From NCBI RefSeq assembly GCF_003332885.2, contig NZ_QOWJ01000001.1:186001-250000 (forward strand): DNA of 64,000 nt, written 5' to 3'. Source of the DNA: Paracnuella aquatica (GTDB taxonomy: Bacteria; Bacteroidota; Bacteroidia; Chitinophagales; Chitinophagaceae). Below the pieces are notes generated by a model that had not been told where the DNA came from, did no database searches, and worked only from the letters and a program-made list of their open reading frames with translations. Below, piece after piece: positions 9,873 through 20,192 of this stretch (its first letter is position 1; every line of letters starts with the position of its first letter). Position numbers and translations under genes: made by a program.

Positions 9873-10586
9873 ATGAAACAATTGCTGACCACCATTCTTG
9901 CTGCTACCCTGATGTTCACTGCATCAGCCCAAAAAGTTATCAACGATCCCAATGTGGAAGTGCGCTCCGTAGGCTCTTTTACGGCACTGGATGTTTCCAA
10001 CGCTTTTGAAGTGATCATTACCCAGGGCAATGAAGAAACCGTTGCCGTTAGCTCCAACATTGAGGGCGATAATAAAAACATCATCACCGAAACCAAAAAC
10101 GGAAGGCTAAGAATCAGCTACCAGCAACAAGGAAAACGCTGGTATAAAAACCACCGTTTGAAAGCATACGTTTCGATAAAAAATATAGAAGGCATCAAAG
10201 GCAGCGGCGCTACCAAATTTATCATTGAAGGCACGTTGGCCGCCACCAAACTTAACATCGATTTGAGCGGTGCCACCGATATGAAAGGAAAAGTAACCGT
10301 GAACCAGGAACTGCAACTGAATCTGAGTGGTGCATCTGATGTAACCCTTACCGGTGCTGCCGGATCGATTGCGATTGATGCTTCCGGTGCCAGCGATGTA
10401 AAAGCATTCGACCTCACCGCAGGCAATTGCAACATCAAAGCTTCCGGCGCCTGCAACATCCGCATTTCGGCCGAGAAAGAAATTTCTGCACAACTCAGTG
10501 GTGCCAGCAACGTGCAGTACCAGGGCAGCGCCATGATCCGCGACATAAAGACCAGCGGGGCCAGCAATATTTCACGCAAATCATAA
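9873..10586 (+). CDS. Secreted head-GIN domain (DUF2807) protein
   Basis: A 237-aa exported protein with signal peptide 1-19 (ending TASAQ). A repetitive beta-strand region carries recurring L/A-SGAS/A motifs (for example LSGATD, LSGASD, ASGASD, ASGACN, LSGASN, TSGASN). This is typical of the putative auto-transporter adhesin head-GIN domain, a right-handed beta-solenoid of unknown function common in Bacteroidota. The open frame extends upstream to 9726 into the antisense of the TPP riboswitch. The ATG at 9873 is chosen because it starts the signal peptide. A terminator follows. Confidence 0.85.
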   Translation: MKQLLTTILAATLMFTASAQKVINDPNVEVRSVGSFTALDVSNAFEVIITQGNEETVAVSSNIEGDNKNIITETKNGRLRISYQQQGKRWYKNHRLKAYVSIKNIEGIKGSGATKFIIEGTLAATKLNIDLSGATDMKGKVTVNQELQLNLSGASDVTLTGAAGSIAIDASGASDVKAFDLTAGNCNIKASGACNIRISAEKEISAQLSGASNVQYQGSAMIRDIKTSGASNISRKS

Positions 10587-10625
10587 GTTGGAACAAATAC
10601 ATTGCACCAAAACTAATCTTCCAAG

Positions 10626-10652
10626 AAAAGCGCATGGCAACATGCGCTTTTT
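10626..10652 (+). terminator. Terminator after head-GIN gene
   Basis: An 11-bp perfect stem (10626-10636 / 10641-10651) with a GCAA tetraloop and a T-run. Confidence 0.85.
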
Positions 10653-10686
10653 GTTTGCATCAAAACAGCAAAGCGTTTGCCACATC

Positions 10687-10718
10687 AAAAAAGCCTCCAG
10701 TAAATACTGGAGGCTTTT
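10687..10718 (-). terminator. Terminator after tRNA-fMet
   Basis: A 14-bp stem (10689-10702 / 10705-10718). On the minus strand it is followed by a U-run, just downstream of the tRNA 3' end. Confidence 0.8.
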
Positions 10719-10723
10719 CCTTG

Positions 10724-10795
<72 letters not shown>

Positions 10796-10845
10796 GTGCA
10801 AATATAGGCCGGCAAGCCTTTTCGGCCAAACAATTTTATAAGACT

Positions 10846-10853
10846 TATTTTTG
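10846..10853 (+). promoter_or_regulatory. Candidate -7 element (TATTTTTG) for era
   Basis: Exact TAnnTTTG match. Its last G is the first base of a possible GTG start at 10853, so if the promoter is used that GTG cannot be the start. This favours the GTG at 10871. Confidence 0.45.
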
Positions 10854-10870
10854 TGCCTTATTTTTTACCA

Positions 10871-11737
10871 GTGAAGACAGGATTTGTCAACATATTCGGA
10901 AGGCCCAATGCGGGGAAAAGTACTTTGCTCAACGCCATCATGGGCGAAAAGCTGGCTATTGTTTCCTCCAAAGTGCAAACCACAAGGCACCGCATCAAAG
11001 GCATTTTAACCGAAAACGATTACCAGATTATTTTTTCGGATACGCCTGGCATCATCGAGCCTAAATACAAGCTGCACGAACGCATGATGCAGGCCGTAAA
11101 AAGCTCGCTGGAAGATGCCGATCTGGCGCTGTTGCTGGTCGATGTGAACGACAATTGGGAAACCTGCGATGCTATTTTTTCGGCGCTGCGCCTGAAGGTA
11201 GATGCGCTGGTGATCATCAATAAAATTGACAAAGCCACGCCGGAAAAAGTTGCGGAAGCAACCGCTTTTTTTGGCAGTAAAAAATATTGCAGCGGCACCG
11301 TTACCATTTCTGCATTGCAGGCAGGGCAGGTAAAAGAACTGATCCAAAAAGTTGCAGAGCGTTTGCCGGAAGGCGATCCATATTTTGAAGAAGACGAGAT
11401 CACCGATCTGTCGGAACGTTTTTTTGTGGCCGAATTGATCCGTGAAAAAATATACCAGTTGTTTGAAGAGGAGATACCTTATCAAACAACTGTAGTGGTG
11501 CACGAATTCAAACACAAATCGTCGTTGATAAAAATTGGCGCCAACATCATTGTTCAACGCGAAACTCAAAAGGCCATTATACTGGGCGAAGGCGGCAAAA
11601 TGATCCGGCAGATCGGCACCAATGCCCGCAAGGACATTGAGAAGTTTTTGGACCAAAAAGTGTTTTTGGAGTTGTTTGTAAAAGTGCGGCCAAAGTGGCG
11701 TGAGAACGATTTGTTTTTGAAAGAATACGGTTATTAA
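10871..11737 (+). CDS. era: GTPase Era
   Basis: Ras-like GTPase with a C-terminal KH domain that binds the 3' end of 16S rRNA and assists 30S subunit assembly. G1 is GRPNAGKST (10-18), G3 DTPGI and G4 NKID. The KH segment near 225-260 contains IIGEGGKMIRQIG. The GTG at 10871 gives MKTGFVNIFGRP, the usual family N-terminus (288 aa). An earlier in-frame GTG at 10853 would add six residues but overlaps a -7 promoter element. It is followed by another ribosome-assembly GTPase, der, in the same direction. Confidence 0.96.
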   Translation: MKTGFVNIFGRPNAGKSTLLNAIMGEKLAIVSSKVQTTRHRIKGILTENDYQIIFSDTPGIIEPKYKLHERMMQAVKSSLEDADLALLLVDVNDNWETCDAIFSALRLKVDALVIINKIDKATPEKVAEATAFFGSKKYCSGTVTISALQAGQVKELIQKVAERLPEGDPYFEEDEITDLSERFFVAELIREKIYQLFEEEIPYQTTVVVHEFKHKSSLIKIGANIIVQRETQKAIILGEGGKMIRQIGTNARKDIEKFLDQKVFLELFVKVRPKWRENDLFLKEYGY

Positions 11738-11810
11738 AGCACCGCATTTTTACACCTGAATTTTAATAGCGCAATTAACAAGTTCCCTGTTTAGGGACAA
11801 CCAAGTTTAT

Positions 11811-13121
11811 ATGGGATTTACAGTAGCAATTGTAGGCAGGCCAAACGTAGGCAAAAGCACATTTTTCAACCGCTTGCTTGAAGAGCGGAAAGCCATCGTG
11901 GAAGACACTCCCGGTGTAACTCGCGACCGGCAATACGGCGTTGCCGAATGGAATGGCAAAGCGTTTAACGTAATTGATACGGGCGGTTTTGTGCCGCAAA
12001 GTGAAGACGTGTTTGAACGTGAAATCAGAAAGCAGGTGCAGATTGCACTGGACGAAGCAAATCTGGTTTTGTTTGTGGTGGACGCCATCACCGGCATTAC
12101 CAACCTAGATGATGCGATGGCCGATTTGTTGCGCCGCGCTACCAAGCCGGTGATCCTGGTGGTCAACAAAGTGGACAACAATACACGCATGTTGGAAGCC
12201 ACTGAATTTTACAGCCTGGGTTTTGAACAACTGCATTTTATTTCTTCCATCAGCGGTAGCGGCACCGGCGATCTGCTGGATGCGGTAACCGAATTGATAC
12301 CCGATACCGAAGAAGAAGCCGATATCGAAAGCGAGGTGCCTAAGTTTGCCATTATTGGTCAACCCAATGTTGGTAAATCGTCTTTGCTCAATGCATTGGT
12401 AGGAGCGGAGCGCACCATTGTAAGCGATATTGCAGGCACCACACGTGATACCATTCATACCCGGTACAACCTGTTTCAAAAAGATTTTGTACTGATTGAT
12501 ACGGCCGGTATCCGCCGCAAAAACAAAGTAGAAGAAGACCTGGAATTTTATTCGGTTATACGTGCCATTAAGGCCATGGATGAAGCCGATGTTTGTCTGC
12601 TGTTGCTTGATGCAGAAAAAGGCATCACTGCACAGGATCTGAATATTTTTAGCCTCGCAGCCCGCAAAGGCAAAGGGCTGGTGGTGCTGGTAAACAAATG
12701 GGACCTTGTGGAAAAAGAAACCAACACGGCCCGCGATTATGAAAAGGAATTGAAGAAGCGCCTGGCGCCATTCAATGATGTGCCCATCATTTTTGTATCG
12801 GCAAAAGATAAAATCCGCATTTTCCAGGCCATTGAAAAAGCCTTGCTTGTGGCTGAAAACCGCCACCGCAAAGTGCCCACTTCGCAGCTTAATGAAGTAA
12901 TCTTAAAAGCCATTGAAGCATTCCACCCGCCGGTAGTGCGTGGACATGCAGTGCGCATCAAATACATTACGCAGTTGCCAACCAAAGTGCCGTCGTTTGC
13001 ATTTTTCAGCAACTTCCCGGATGACATTAAAACACCTTACCGCAACTATCTGGAAAACCAGTTGCGTGAACATTTTGATTTTACAGGAGTGCCGGTGCGC
13101 ATCTATTTCAGAAAGAAATAG
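11811..13121 (+). CDS. der: Ribosome-assembly GTPase Der (EngA)
   Basis: A 436-aa protein with two tandem G domains and a C-terminal KH-like domain, acting in 50S subunit maturation. The first G1 is GRPNVGKST (8-16) and the second is GQPNVGKSS (about 183-191). Both G3 motifs (DTGG and DTAGI) and both G4 motifs (NKVD and NKWD) are present. Full length and unremarkable. It lies 73 nt after era on the same strand, so the two may be cotranscribed. Confidence 0.97.
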   Translation: MGFTVAIVGRPNVGKSTFFNRLLEERKAIVEDTPGVTRDRQYGVAEWNGKAFNVIDTGGFVPQSEDVFEREIRKQVQIALDEANLVLFVVDAITGITNLDDAMADLLRRATKPVILVVNKVDNNTRMLEATEFYSLGFEQLHFISSISGSGTGDLLDAVTELIPDTEEEADIESEVPKFAIIGQPNVGKSSLLNALVGAERTIVSDIAGTTRDTIHTRYNLFQKDFVLIDTAGIRRKNKVEEDLEFYSVIRAIKAMDEADVCLLLLDAEKGITAQDLNIFSLAARKGKGLVVLVNKWDLVEKETNTARDYEKELKKRLAPFNDVPIIFVSAKDKIRIFQAIEKALLVAENRHRKVPTSQLNEVILKAIEAFHPPVVRGHAVRIKYITQLPTKVPSFAFFSNFPDDIKTPYRNYLENQLREHFDFTGVPVRIYFRKK

Positions 13122-13150
13122 TAGTTGTTGAAAAAAAAGCGCAGCGAAGA

Positions 13151-13181
13151 TTTGTAAGTTAAAACTGAGCCATTACTTTTG
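13151..13181 (+). promoter_or_regulatory. Bacteroidota-type promoter TTTG-N19-TACTTTTG
   Basis: TTTG at 13151-13154 is separated by 19 nt from the -7 element TACTTTTG at 13174-13181. It is the best full match to the phylum consensus in the window and lies 35 nt ahead of the small lipoprotein gene. Confidence 0.7.
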
Positions 13182-13216
13182 CGCCCATTAGTTCATAATT
13201 CGTATAAAAAAGTACA

Positions 13217-13417
13217 ATGAAAAAGTTTTTCGCTATTGCCGCTATCGCCGGTACCCTGGTTGCCTGTGGCAACGCTTCTGAAGCAGAAAGCACTGTTGAT
13301 TCAACTGCAGTTGCTCCCCTGGAAACAGCTCCTGTAGACACTACTGCTACTGCTGTAGACAGCACTGGTGCTGCTATCGTTGACTCTGCTGCTGCAGCTG
13401 TTGACTCTGCAAAATAA
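13217..13417 (+). CDS. Small Val-Asp-Ser-rich lipoprotein
   Basis: A 66-aa lipoprotein: KK start, hydrophobic run, lipobox LVAC (Cys17), then a low-complexity tail of Ala/Thr/Val/Asp/Ser with repeated VDS/VDT units and net negative charge. The first 19 residues match those of the 34371 gene at about 15 positions, so the two are probably paralogous. It has its own strong promoter and terminator, suggesting a well-expressed monocistronic gene. The function is unknown. No domain was recognised. Confidence 0.75.
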   Translation: MKKFFAIAAIAGTLVACGNASEAESTVDSTAVAPLETAPVDTTATAVDSTGAAIVDSAAAAVDSAK

Positions 13418-13448
13418 TTGTACTGTATACGTACTTCTTGCAAGAAGG

Positions 13449-13477
13449 TCCCTCCGCAATTGCGGAGGGATTTTTTT
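13449..13477. terminator. Terminator after small lipoprotein gene
   Basis: Perfect G/C-rich palindrome tccctccgca/tgcggaggga (13449-13458 / 13461-13470) followed by seven T residues. It lies between convergent genes. Confidence 0.9.
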
Positions 13478-13506
13478 ATGCATTGATCAATCCAAAACCG
13501 CGGTTG

Positions 13507-15711
13507 TTACACCGTTGCACCTTTTAATTGTTGCAGCAATACGGATACATCTTTTTTAAATGCCTGCAGCTCTTCTTCCTGCTGAATGATGAATTGATTT
13601 TCTGAAAATTTACCAACTACTTCTTCCATTTGCTCCATGTTGTCATACACCATTTGGCGGAATGGATTTTGGTAATCTTTTTCCCGCGACGCATGGATAT
13701 TTTTGGTCAGGCGTTCTTTCGTTGCCACTGCTTCTTCTATCCATACAGCCAGCATTTCGTCAGTCAGGCTTTCAATAGTTTGCCCTTTTATTTCGAGCAG
13801 CGATGCAAATGCATGCAACCGTTTTTGTTCGGTATAGTTGGCGCCGGCTTCTTTGTAAAAACGATGTACTTCGGTCCAACCGGAAAGCGTGCCATTTTTA
13901 ATATCGGCTAAAAGCTTTTCCACGCCTGATTTTGGCACCAACTGCCCGCCGATGTTTTCCCATTCTTCCCGCACAAGTGCAGTGCCTATTTGTTGCTTCA
14001 ATCCTTCCAATGTATTGATGCCGTTAGTTCCCCACCAGCCGCATAACTGTTGCACGCCATACAACACAATCAACTCCCGGAACAAGTGGTACGCCGATGA
14101 TGCTTTCACGATGTGCACCGGCCTTTTGCTGTTTTCAAAACCTGCGCCGCGTAGCTCCAACGTTTCACCGGTATTTTGTTGCAGTTGCGCTGCGCCTATT
14201 TCCTGCAAGTCCTTAATCGATGAATTGGTAGCAGCACCGGCAGCAAGTGCTGCGCACCTTTCCAGCGTTGCTTTGCCCCTGAACAATTCATTGATTGTGT
14301 CCGGTGCCAGGTAGTTGTATTCAATGTGCTGGATCTTTTCGATGCGCTTATCACGGTCTGAGTATTTGGCTGCATTGCGGGCCAATGCATACATGTTGTA
14401 CAAAAACCAATACCCCGGCATCAATACCAGCGTATCGTTGCTTTCATTGTTGCTCACCAAGCTAAAAGGAATGTCGACATTCAATTCGGCCGGGTAGTCG
14501 CCTTTTGCCAGCAATGTGAACGATGCAAATTTGGAATTGTGTTTTAAACTCACACAAAGCCCCGGCCAAAAGCCACGGCCAGCAATCAATTCGCCGTCGG
14601 CTGCGCGGCTGTTGTGGTTGGATCCGATGGTTGCACCAGCAGCCATATTGCTTTGTCCCATTACCAATGCAGCACACAAAAAAGAGTTGTTGTGGTGCTG
14701 TTCATGTGCCGGGTAAATAAGCGAATTCAACACTTCGCAACAAGAAATCGTGGCATTGTTTCCGAGATAAGAGTTGATCAACCGGGCGCCGTATTTTAAT
14801 TGGCTATTGGAGGCCATATAAAAACGCACCGCTTTAACGCCGTAAAACAAGCGGCATCCTTCACCGATGATTCCATTCACCAGTTCGCAACCTTCACCAA
14901 TTTGTGTTTGCCCCTCGGGCGACGAATTGATGGTGAGGTTTTTTAATTTGTTGGCGCCTTTGATATAAGCATCAGTGCCGATCCAAACATCTTTTATGAT
15001 GCTGGTGTGCTTGATCACCGTGCGGTCGCCGATTTTACCATAATAGCCGCGGCGGTTATCAAAACGTTCTTCAGTAAAAACTTTGAACTTTTCCAGCAGT
15101 TCATCGTCTTCGCGGTGTTTCGACCACAAGTACGCATCACCTGGCAGCATCCCGTTAAAAGGCATGATGCGGCGGCCGCCATTTTCATTGCGCACCTCCA
15201 GCCACACGCGGATAGATTCTTCTTCGCCGTCTTTAATGATGCCGTTGCCAAATTTGGAATGATCAGTTGCATGTAGCTCATGCACATTGGCAATCATCAC
15301 TTCGTTGCCGAGTATGTAATGCGCCATGTAATTCACATTCGAAACAACCACATTATCGCCAAAATCGCAACTGATGATGGTGCTGTTGTACAGGCCCACT
15401 GGCAGGCAAACATTATGGTATTCCAAAAACACAGGTTCCAGCTTACCAATGCGCACCAACCCGTAAAACTTGCAGTTTTTTACCAGTTCGGGATTAAAGT
15501 CATCCGACACGCAGATCTTGTTCCAATCGTCGGAGGTGTTGTTGTTACGCACCAACATTTCTATTTCATATGCCGATAAGTTTCGGTATGAAATGCCATT
15601 GCGGTTTTGCAAGTTGCGCAGGTAATATTCGTCGGCTTCTGCAGGCAGGTATTCCTGTGCTACGTAGTTGTAGCCTAACGTATTGAGTGGGCGTTTATGA
15701 ATAGCGTTCAT
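13507..15711 (-). CDS. DUF4954-family protein with left-handed beta-helix repeats
   Basis: A 734-aa cytoplasmic protein. The middle (about 95-420) shows hexapeptide-like repeats typical of left-handed beta-helix acyl/nucleotidyltransferases, for example IGEGCELVNGIIGEGC and ATIGSNHNSRAADGE. The last 250 residues are helical. This matches the Bacteroidota family DUF4954, with a DUF6819-like C-terminus by memory. The biochemical role is unproven. The repeat fold resembles UDP-GlcNAc pyrophosphorylase/GlmU-type C-termini, and its neighbour on the same strand is glmS, so a link to amino-sugar metabolism is a reasonable guess but no more. Confidence 0.78.
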   Translation of the reverse strand: MNAIHKRPLNTLGYNYVAQEYLPAEADEYYLRNLQNRNGISYRNLSAYEIEMLVRNNNTSDDWNKICVSDDFNPELVKNCKFYGLVRIGKLEPVFLEYHNVCLPVGLYNSTIISCDFGDNVVVSNVNYMAHYILGNEVMIANVHELHATDHSKFGNGIIKDGEEESIRVWLEVRNENGGRRIMPFNGMLPGDAYLWSKHREDDELLEKFKVFTEERFDNRRGYYGKIGDRTVIKHTSIIKDVWIGTDAYIKGANKLKNLTINSSPEGQTQIGEGCELVNGIIGEGCRLFYGVKAVRFYMASNSQLKYGARLINSYLGNNATISCCEVLNSLIYPAHEQHHNNSFLCAALVMGQSNMAAGATIGSNHNSRAADGELIAGRGFWPGLCVSLKHNSKFASFTLLAKGDYPAELNVDIPFSLVSNNESNDTLVLMPGYWFLYNMYALARNAAKYSDRDKRIEKIQHIEYNYLAPDTINELFRGKATLERCAALAAGAATNSSIKDLQEIGAAQLQQNTGETLELRGAGFENSKRPVHIVKASSAYHLFRELIVLYGVQQLCGWWGTNGINTLEGLKQQIGTALVREEWENIGGQLVPKSGVEKLLADIKNGTLSGWTEVHRFYKEAGANYTEQKRLHAFASLLEIKGQTIESLTDEMLAVWIEEAVATKERLTKNIHASREKDYQNPFRQMVYDNMEQMEEVVGKFSENQFIIQQEEELQAFKKDVSVLLQQLKGATV

Positions 15712-15786
15712 TGCTGATTGAAGGGTTTAATTAGTTTTTAAGGATAGTGGAAATAGGCACAAATGCCGATGCTATTTTAATAAAAA

Positions 15787-15824
15787 AAATGCGTAAAGAA
15801 CAGCTGCTGCCGCTTTACGCATTT
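15787..15824 (-). terminator. Terminator after glmS
   Basis: A 12-bp stem (15787-15798 / 15813-15824) with a 14-nt loop. On the minus strand it is followed by a U-rich run. Confidence 0.75.
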
Positions 15825-15847
15825 CAAAAAAATATCAAGTGGTTGAT

Positions 15848-17683
<1,836 letters not shown>

Positions 17684-17760
17684 AGGTGTTGGTGTTTGGT
17701 TTTAATTGAGCCGCAAAAATCTGAAATGATTGGCGAATTACAAAACCACATCCATTTTAC

Positions 17761-19149
17761 TTATAATAACTTTCCATCGAGGATCGTAAATGCTATAGAA
17801 AAATAAATAATAAGACCTGTTACGTCCACCAGCGTGGCCACAAAAGGAGTGGAGGATGTAGCCGGGTCGGCGCCAAGTCTTTTAAGCAACAGTGGCAGCA
17901 TGGAGCCCATGAGGGTGCCCCACAACACAACGCCAATAAGGGACAGGCCAATGGTAAATGCCAGGGCCAGGTAATATTGACCCAATGTGTCCGATACAAA
18001 GTTCCAGGTAACAATCACCGAAATGCCCATAATGCACAATGTGGTGCCAAGCAGGAGACCGGAGAAAATTTCCCGCCGCATGATGCGCCACCAGTCTTTG
18101 ATGGTGATTTCGCCCAGCGCCATCGCCTGAATGATGAGCGTGGCAGCTTGCGATCCGCTGTTGCCGCCGCTCGAAATAATGAGCGGAATAAATGTGGCGA
18201 GGATCACCACTTTTGCTATTTCGTCTTCAAATTGGTGCATGGCTGAAATGGTCATCATTTCGCCCACAAACAAAACCATCAGCCAGATCACCCGCTTTTT
18301 AAACAGCTTGAACAGCGGCATTTCGAGGTAAGGAAACTCAAGCGCCTCGGTACCACCAATCTTTTGCATGTCTTCGCTAAACTCCTCGCTGGCCACCCAC
18401 AACACGTCGTCGATGGTAACAATGCCAAGTAACTTATTGCTGTTGCTCACCACCGGCAGGGCTACGCGGTTGTTCATTTTAAACGCCTCGTTGGCCACTT
18501 CCTGGTCGTCGAATGCATTGAGGGCGATCACCCGTTCATCCATCAGTTCGCTCACCTTTGTCTTGGGATCGTTGAGGATAAATTCGCGGATCCGGATGTC
18601 ATCGAGCAGGTCGCCTTTTTGGTTGATCACGTAGATCACGTCAATGGTTTCGCTGTTTTTGCCCACCCGGCGAATGATGTCGAGCACTTCGGCAATAGTA
18701 TTGTGCTCGTACACGTACACATAATCGGGCGTCATCAGGCGGCCCACGCTGTTTTCGGGGTAGCCCAAAAGCGACAGCGTGATCTTTCGTTCCTGCGGGT
18801 CCAGCAGTTTGATCAGTTCCCGCACCACACTGCTGGGCAATTCTTCCAGGAAAGCGGTGCGGTCATCCGCGGGCAGCTCGTTCAGGAGTTCGGCCGTTTT
18901 TACCGGCGGCAGCGTTTGCATGATCCGCTTTTGGGTGGGAAACTCCAGGATGCGGTACACGCCTGCGGCGCGGTGAATGGACATGTTGGCAATAATGCTG
19001 CTTTCATATTCCTCGTACTCGTAAATGAGGTCGGCCACGTCCGAAATATTCTGGTCGTCCAGGAATTGCCGGATCTCCAACACGTCGTTGCCCTCCAGCA
19101 CCGCTTCAAACTGGTCCTTCAAATCGCCGATGGTTGTTTCCAATGCCAT
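17761..19149 (-). CDS. mgtE: MgtE-type magnesium channel/transporter
   Basis: Mg2+-gated Mg2+ channel of the inner membrane, 462 aa. An N-terminal helical MgtE_N domain (about 30-130, with LLNELPADDRTAFLEELP) is followed by two CBS domains (about 135-260) and five transmembrane helices (about 285-460). The pore-region signature PLIISSGGNSGSQA and the conserved Asp in GADPATSSTPF near the end of the TM domain are present. It lies 77 nt upstream of glmS on the same strand. No M-box-like leader was seen in the 52-bp upstream gap shared with the divergent SET gene. Confidence 0.95.
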   Translation of the reverse strand: MALETTIGDLKDQFEAVLEGNDVLEIRQFLDDQNISDVADLIYEYEEYESSIIANMSIHRAAGVYRILEFPTQKRIMQTLPPVKTAELLNELPADDRTAFLEELPSSVVRELIKLLDPQERKITLSLLGYPENSVGRLMTPDYVYVYEHNTIAEVLDIIRRVGKNSETIDVIYVINQKGDLLDDIRIREFILNDPKTKVSELMDERVIALNAFDDQEVANEAFKMNNRVALPVVSNSNKLLGIVTIDDVLWVASEEFSEDMQKIGGTEALEFPYLEMPLFKLFKKRVIWLMVLFVGEMMTISAMHQFEDEIAKVVILATFIPLIISSGGNSGSQAATLIIQAMALGEITIKDWWRIMRREIFSGLLLGTTLCIMGISVIVTWNFVSDTLGQYYLALAFTIGLSLIGVVLWGTLMGSMLPLLLKRLGADPATSSTPFVATLVDVTGLIIYFSIAFTILDGKLL

Positions 19150-19201
19150 GGGCCAAATTTACCGAATGCAAACATTCCGGTTGCTGCCTTAATTTGCAAG
19201 C

Positions 19202-19603
19202 ATGGAAGAGCCGCGATATTTCTTGTCCGACCTGGTGGCCATACAGCACACGCCCAACCGCGGCCGCGGCATTTTTGCGCTGGTAGACTTGCCTGAAGGC
19301 CTGCTGCTCGAAACAGCGCCGGTGATTGTCATGCCCGGGGCGCAGCGCACCCTCATCGACCAAACGGTGTTGCACGACTATATTTTTATCTGGGGAGAAG
19401 CCGAGGACCAGTGCTGCATGGCATTGGGATACGTGGCGCTATACAACCATGCGTCGCCAGCCAATTGCGATTACCTGATGGATTTCAAACAGCAAACCAT
19501 TTCCATCATCACCGTTCGCAGCATTGCAGCAGGTGAGGAGTTGTTCATTAATTACAACGGTGATTGGAACGATGAAAAGGCGGTATGGTTTACAGCGAGC
19601 TGA
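19202..19603 (+). CDS. Small SET-domain protein
   Basis: A 133-aa stand-alone SET domain (family of S-adenosylmethionine-dependent lysine methyltransferases). Visible signatures are GRGIFA (21-26, SAM-binding start), the NH pair in LYNHASPANCDY (82-83) and GEELFINY with Tyr118, the family catalytic-tyrosine position. There is no pre-SET or post-SET cysteine cluster. Bacterial SET proteins are a minority of the family and are often acquired laterally. The target here is unknown. It is divergent from mgtE and followed by a large repeat element. Confidence 0.85.
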   Translation: MEEPRYFLSDLVAIQHTPNRGRGIFALVDLPEGLLLETAPVIVMPGAQRTLIDQTVLHDYIFIWGEAEDQCCMALGYVALYNHASPANCDYLMDFKQQTISIITVRSIAAGEELFINYNGDWNDEKAVWFTAS

Positions 19604-20192
19604 GGGTTGATTCGTGGCGTTTACGGCAAATGCATTGCTTTAATCAATGGCGTTTTTTACCGCCCTTGTTTCTGCTTTATAAGATCGTTGTTTCTTTTGT
19701 ACCCAGCTTTGGTAATGCTATTGAGCTGCTGTTGCGTCGCACACTTTTAAGTTCCGTACAACTATTGAGCTTTATCTAGGTACCTGTAGCGAATTGGCGC
19801 CTTTAGGTAATGTCATGCCGAACTTGTTTCGGCATCTCCTACCCCTCGCGGAGTTTACAAAAGCACAAGGAGCTGCCGAAACAAGTTCGGCATGACAAAC
19901 CTTGATTGTAATGATTGTCCTACACCAACGCTGAAATCACACTCTTTGATTGCAATGCTCTTTGCCTGCCAACCATGCTTTTTGCTTGTCATCCTGAGCG
20001 CAGCGAAGGATCTGAGCCTGCACCAGCGCAAATGGCGAATTGAGAGTGCCCCTGCATTTCCGCAATAGCCGCTGCTACTACCACACTCAGATGCTTCGCT
20101 GCGCTCAGCATGACAAGCAAAGTCCCTAATTGTAAAAGAGAATGTCGACGAAAACCTTTCGGCTCATAAAACGTAAATAACAACGCCGCATC
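19604..20192. other. 589-bp gene-free convergent intergenic region
   Basis: No credible gene. It is almost filled by the two-hairpin repeat described separately (19711-20121). The flanking genes (SET and mutS) both end here. Confidence 0.8.
19711..20121. repeat. Composite two-hairpin repeat element, copy 1
   Basis: About 410 bp, repeated in the same orientation at 31503-31912. Module A (from ggtaatgct) contains gttgcgtcgcacact. Module B is a perfect 24-bp inverted repeat (19811-19834 / 19874-19897, starting tgtcatgccg), extended inward by about 5 bp. Module C is a 36-nt inverted repeat (19981-20016 / 20086-20121, core ctgagcgcagcgaag) with two symmetric mismatches. It lies between convergent genes. 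There is no ORF for a transposase. Confidence 0.85.

Noticed and set aside
10853..10870. Earlier GTG start for era
   Set aside because: It coincides with the last base of a TAnnTTTG element, and the family N-terminus begins at 10871.
19811..19897. Possible CRISPR or simple terminator
   Set aside because: Only one hairpin copy per site, no regularly spaced direct repeats and no T-run. It is better explained as part of the 410-bp composite element.
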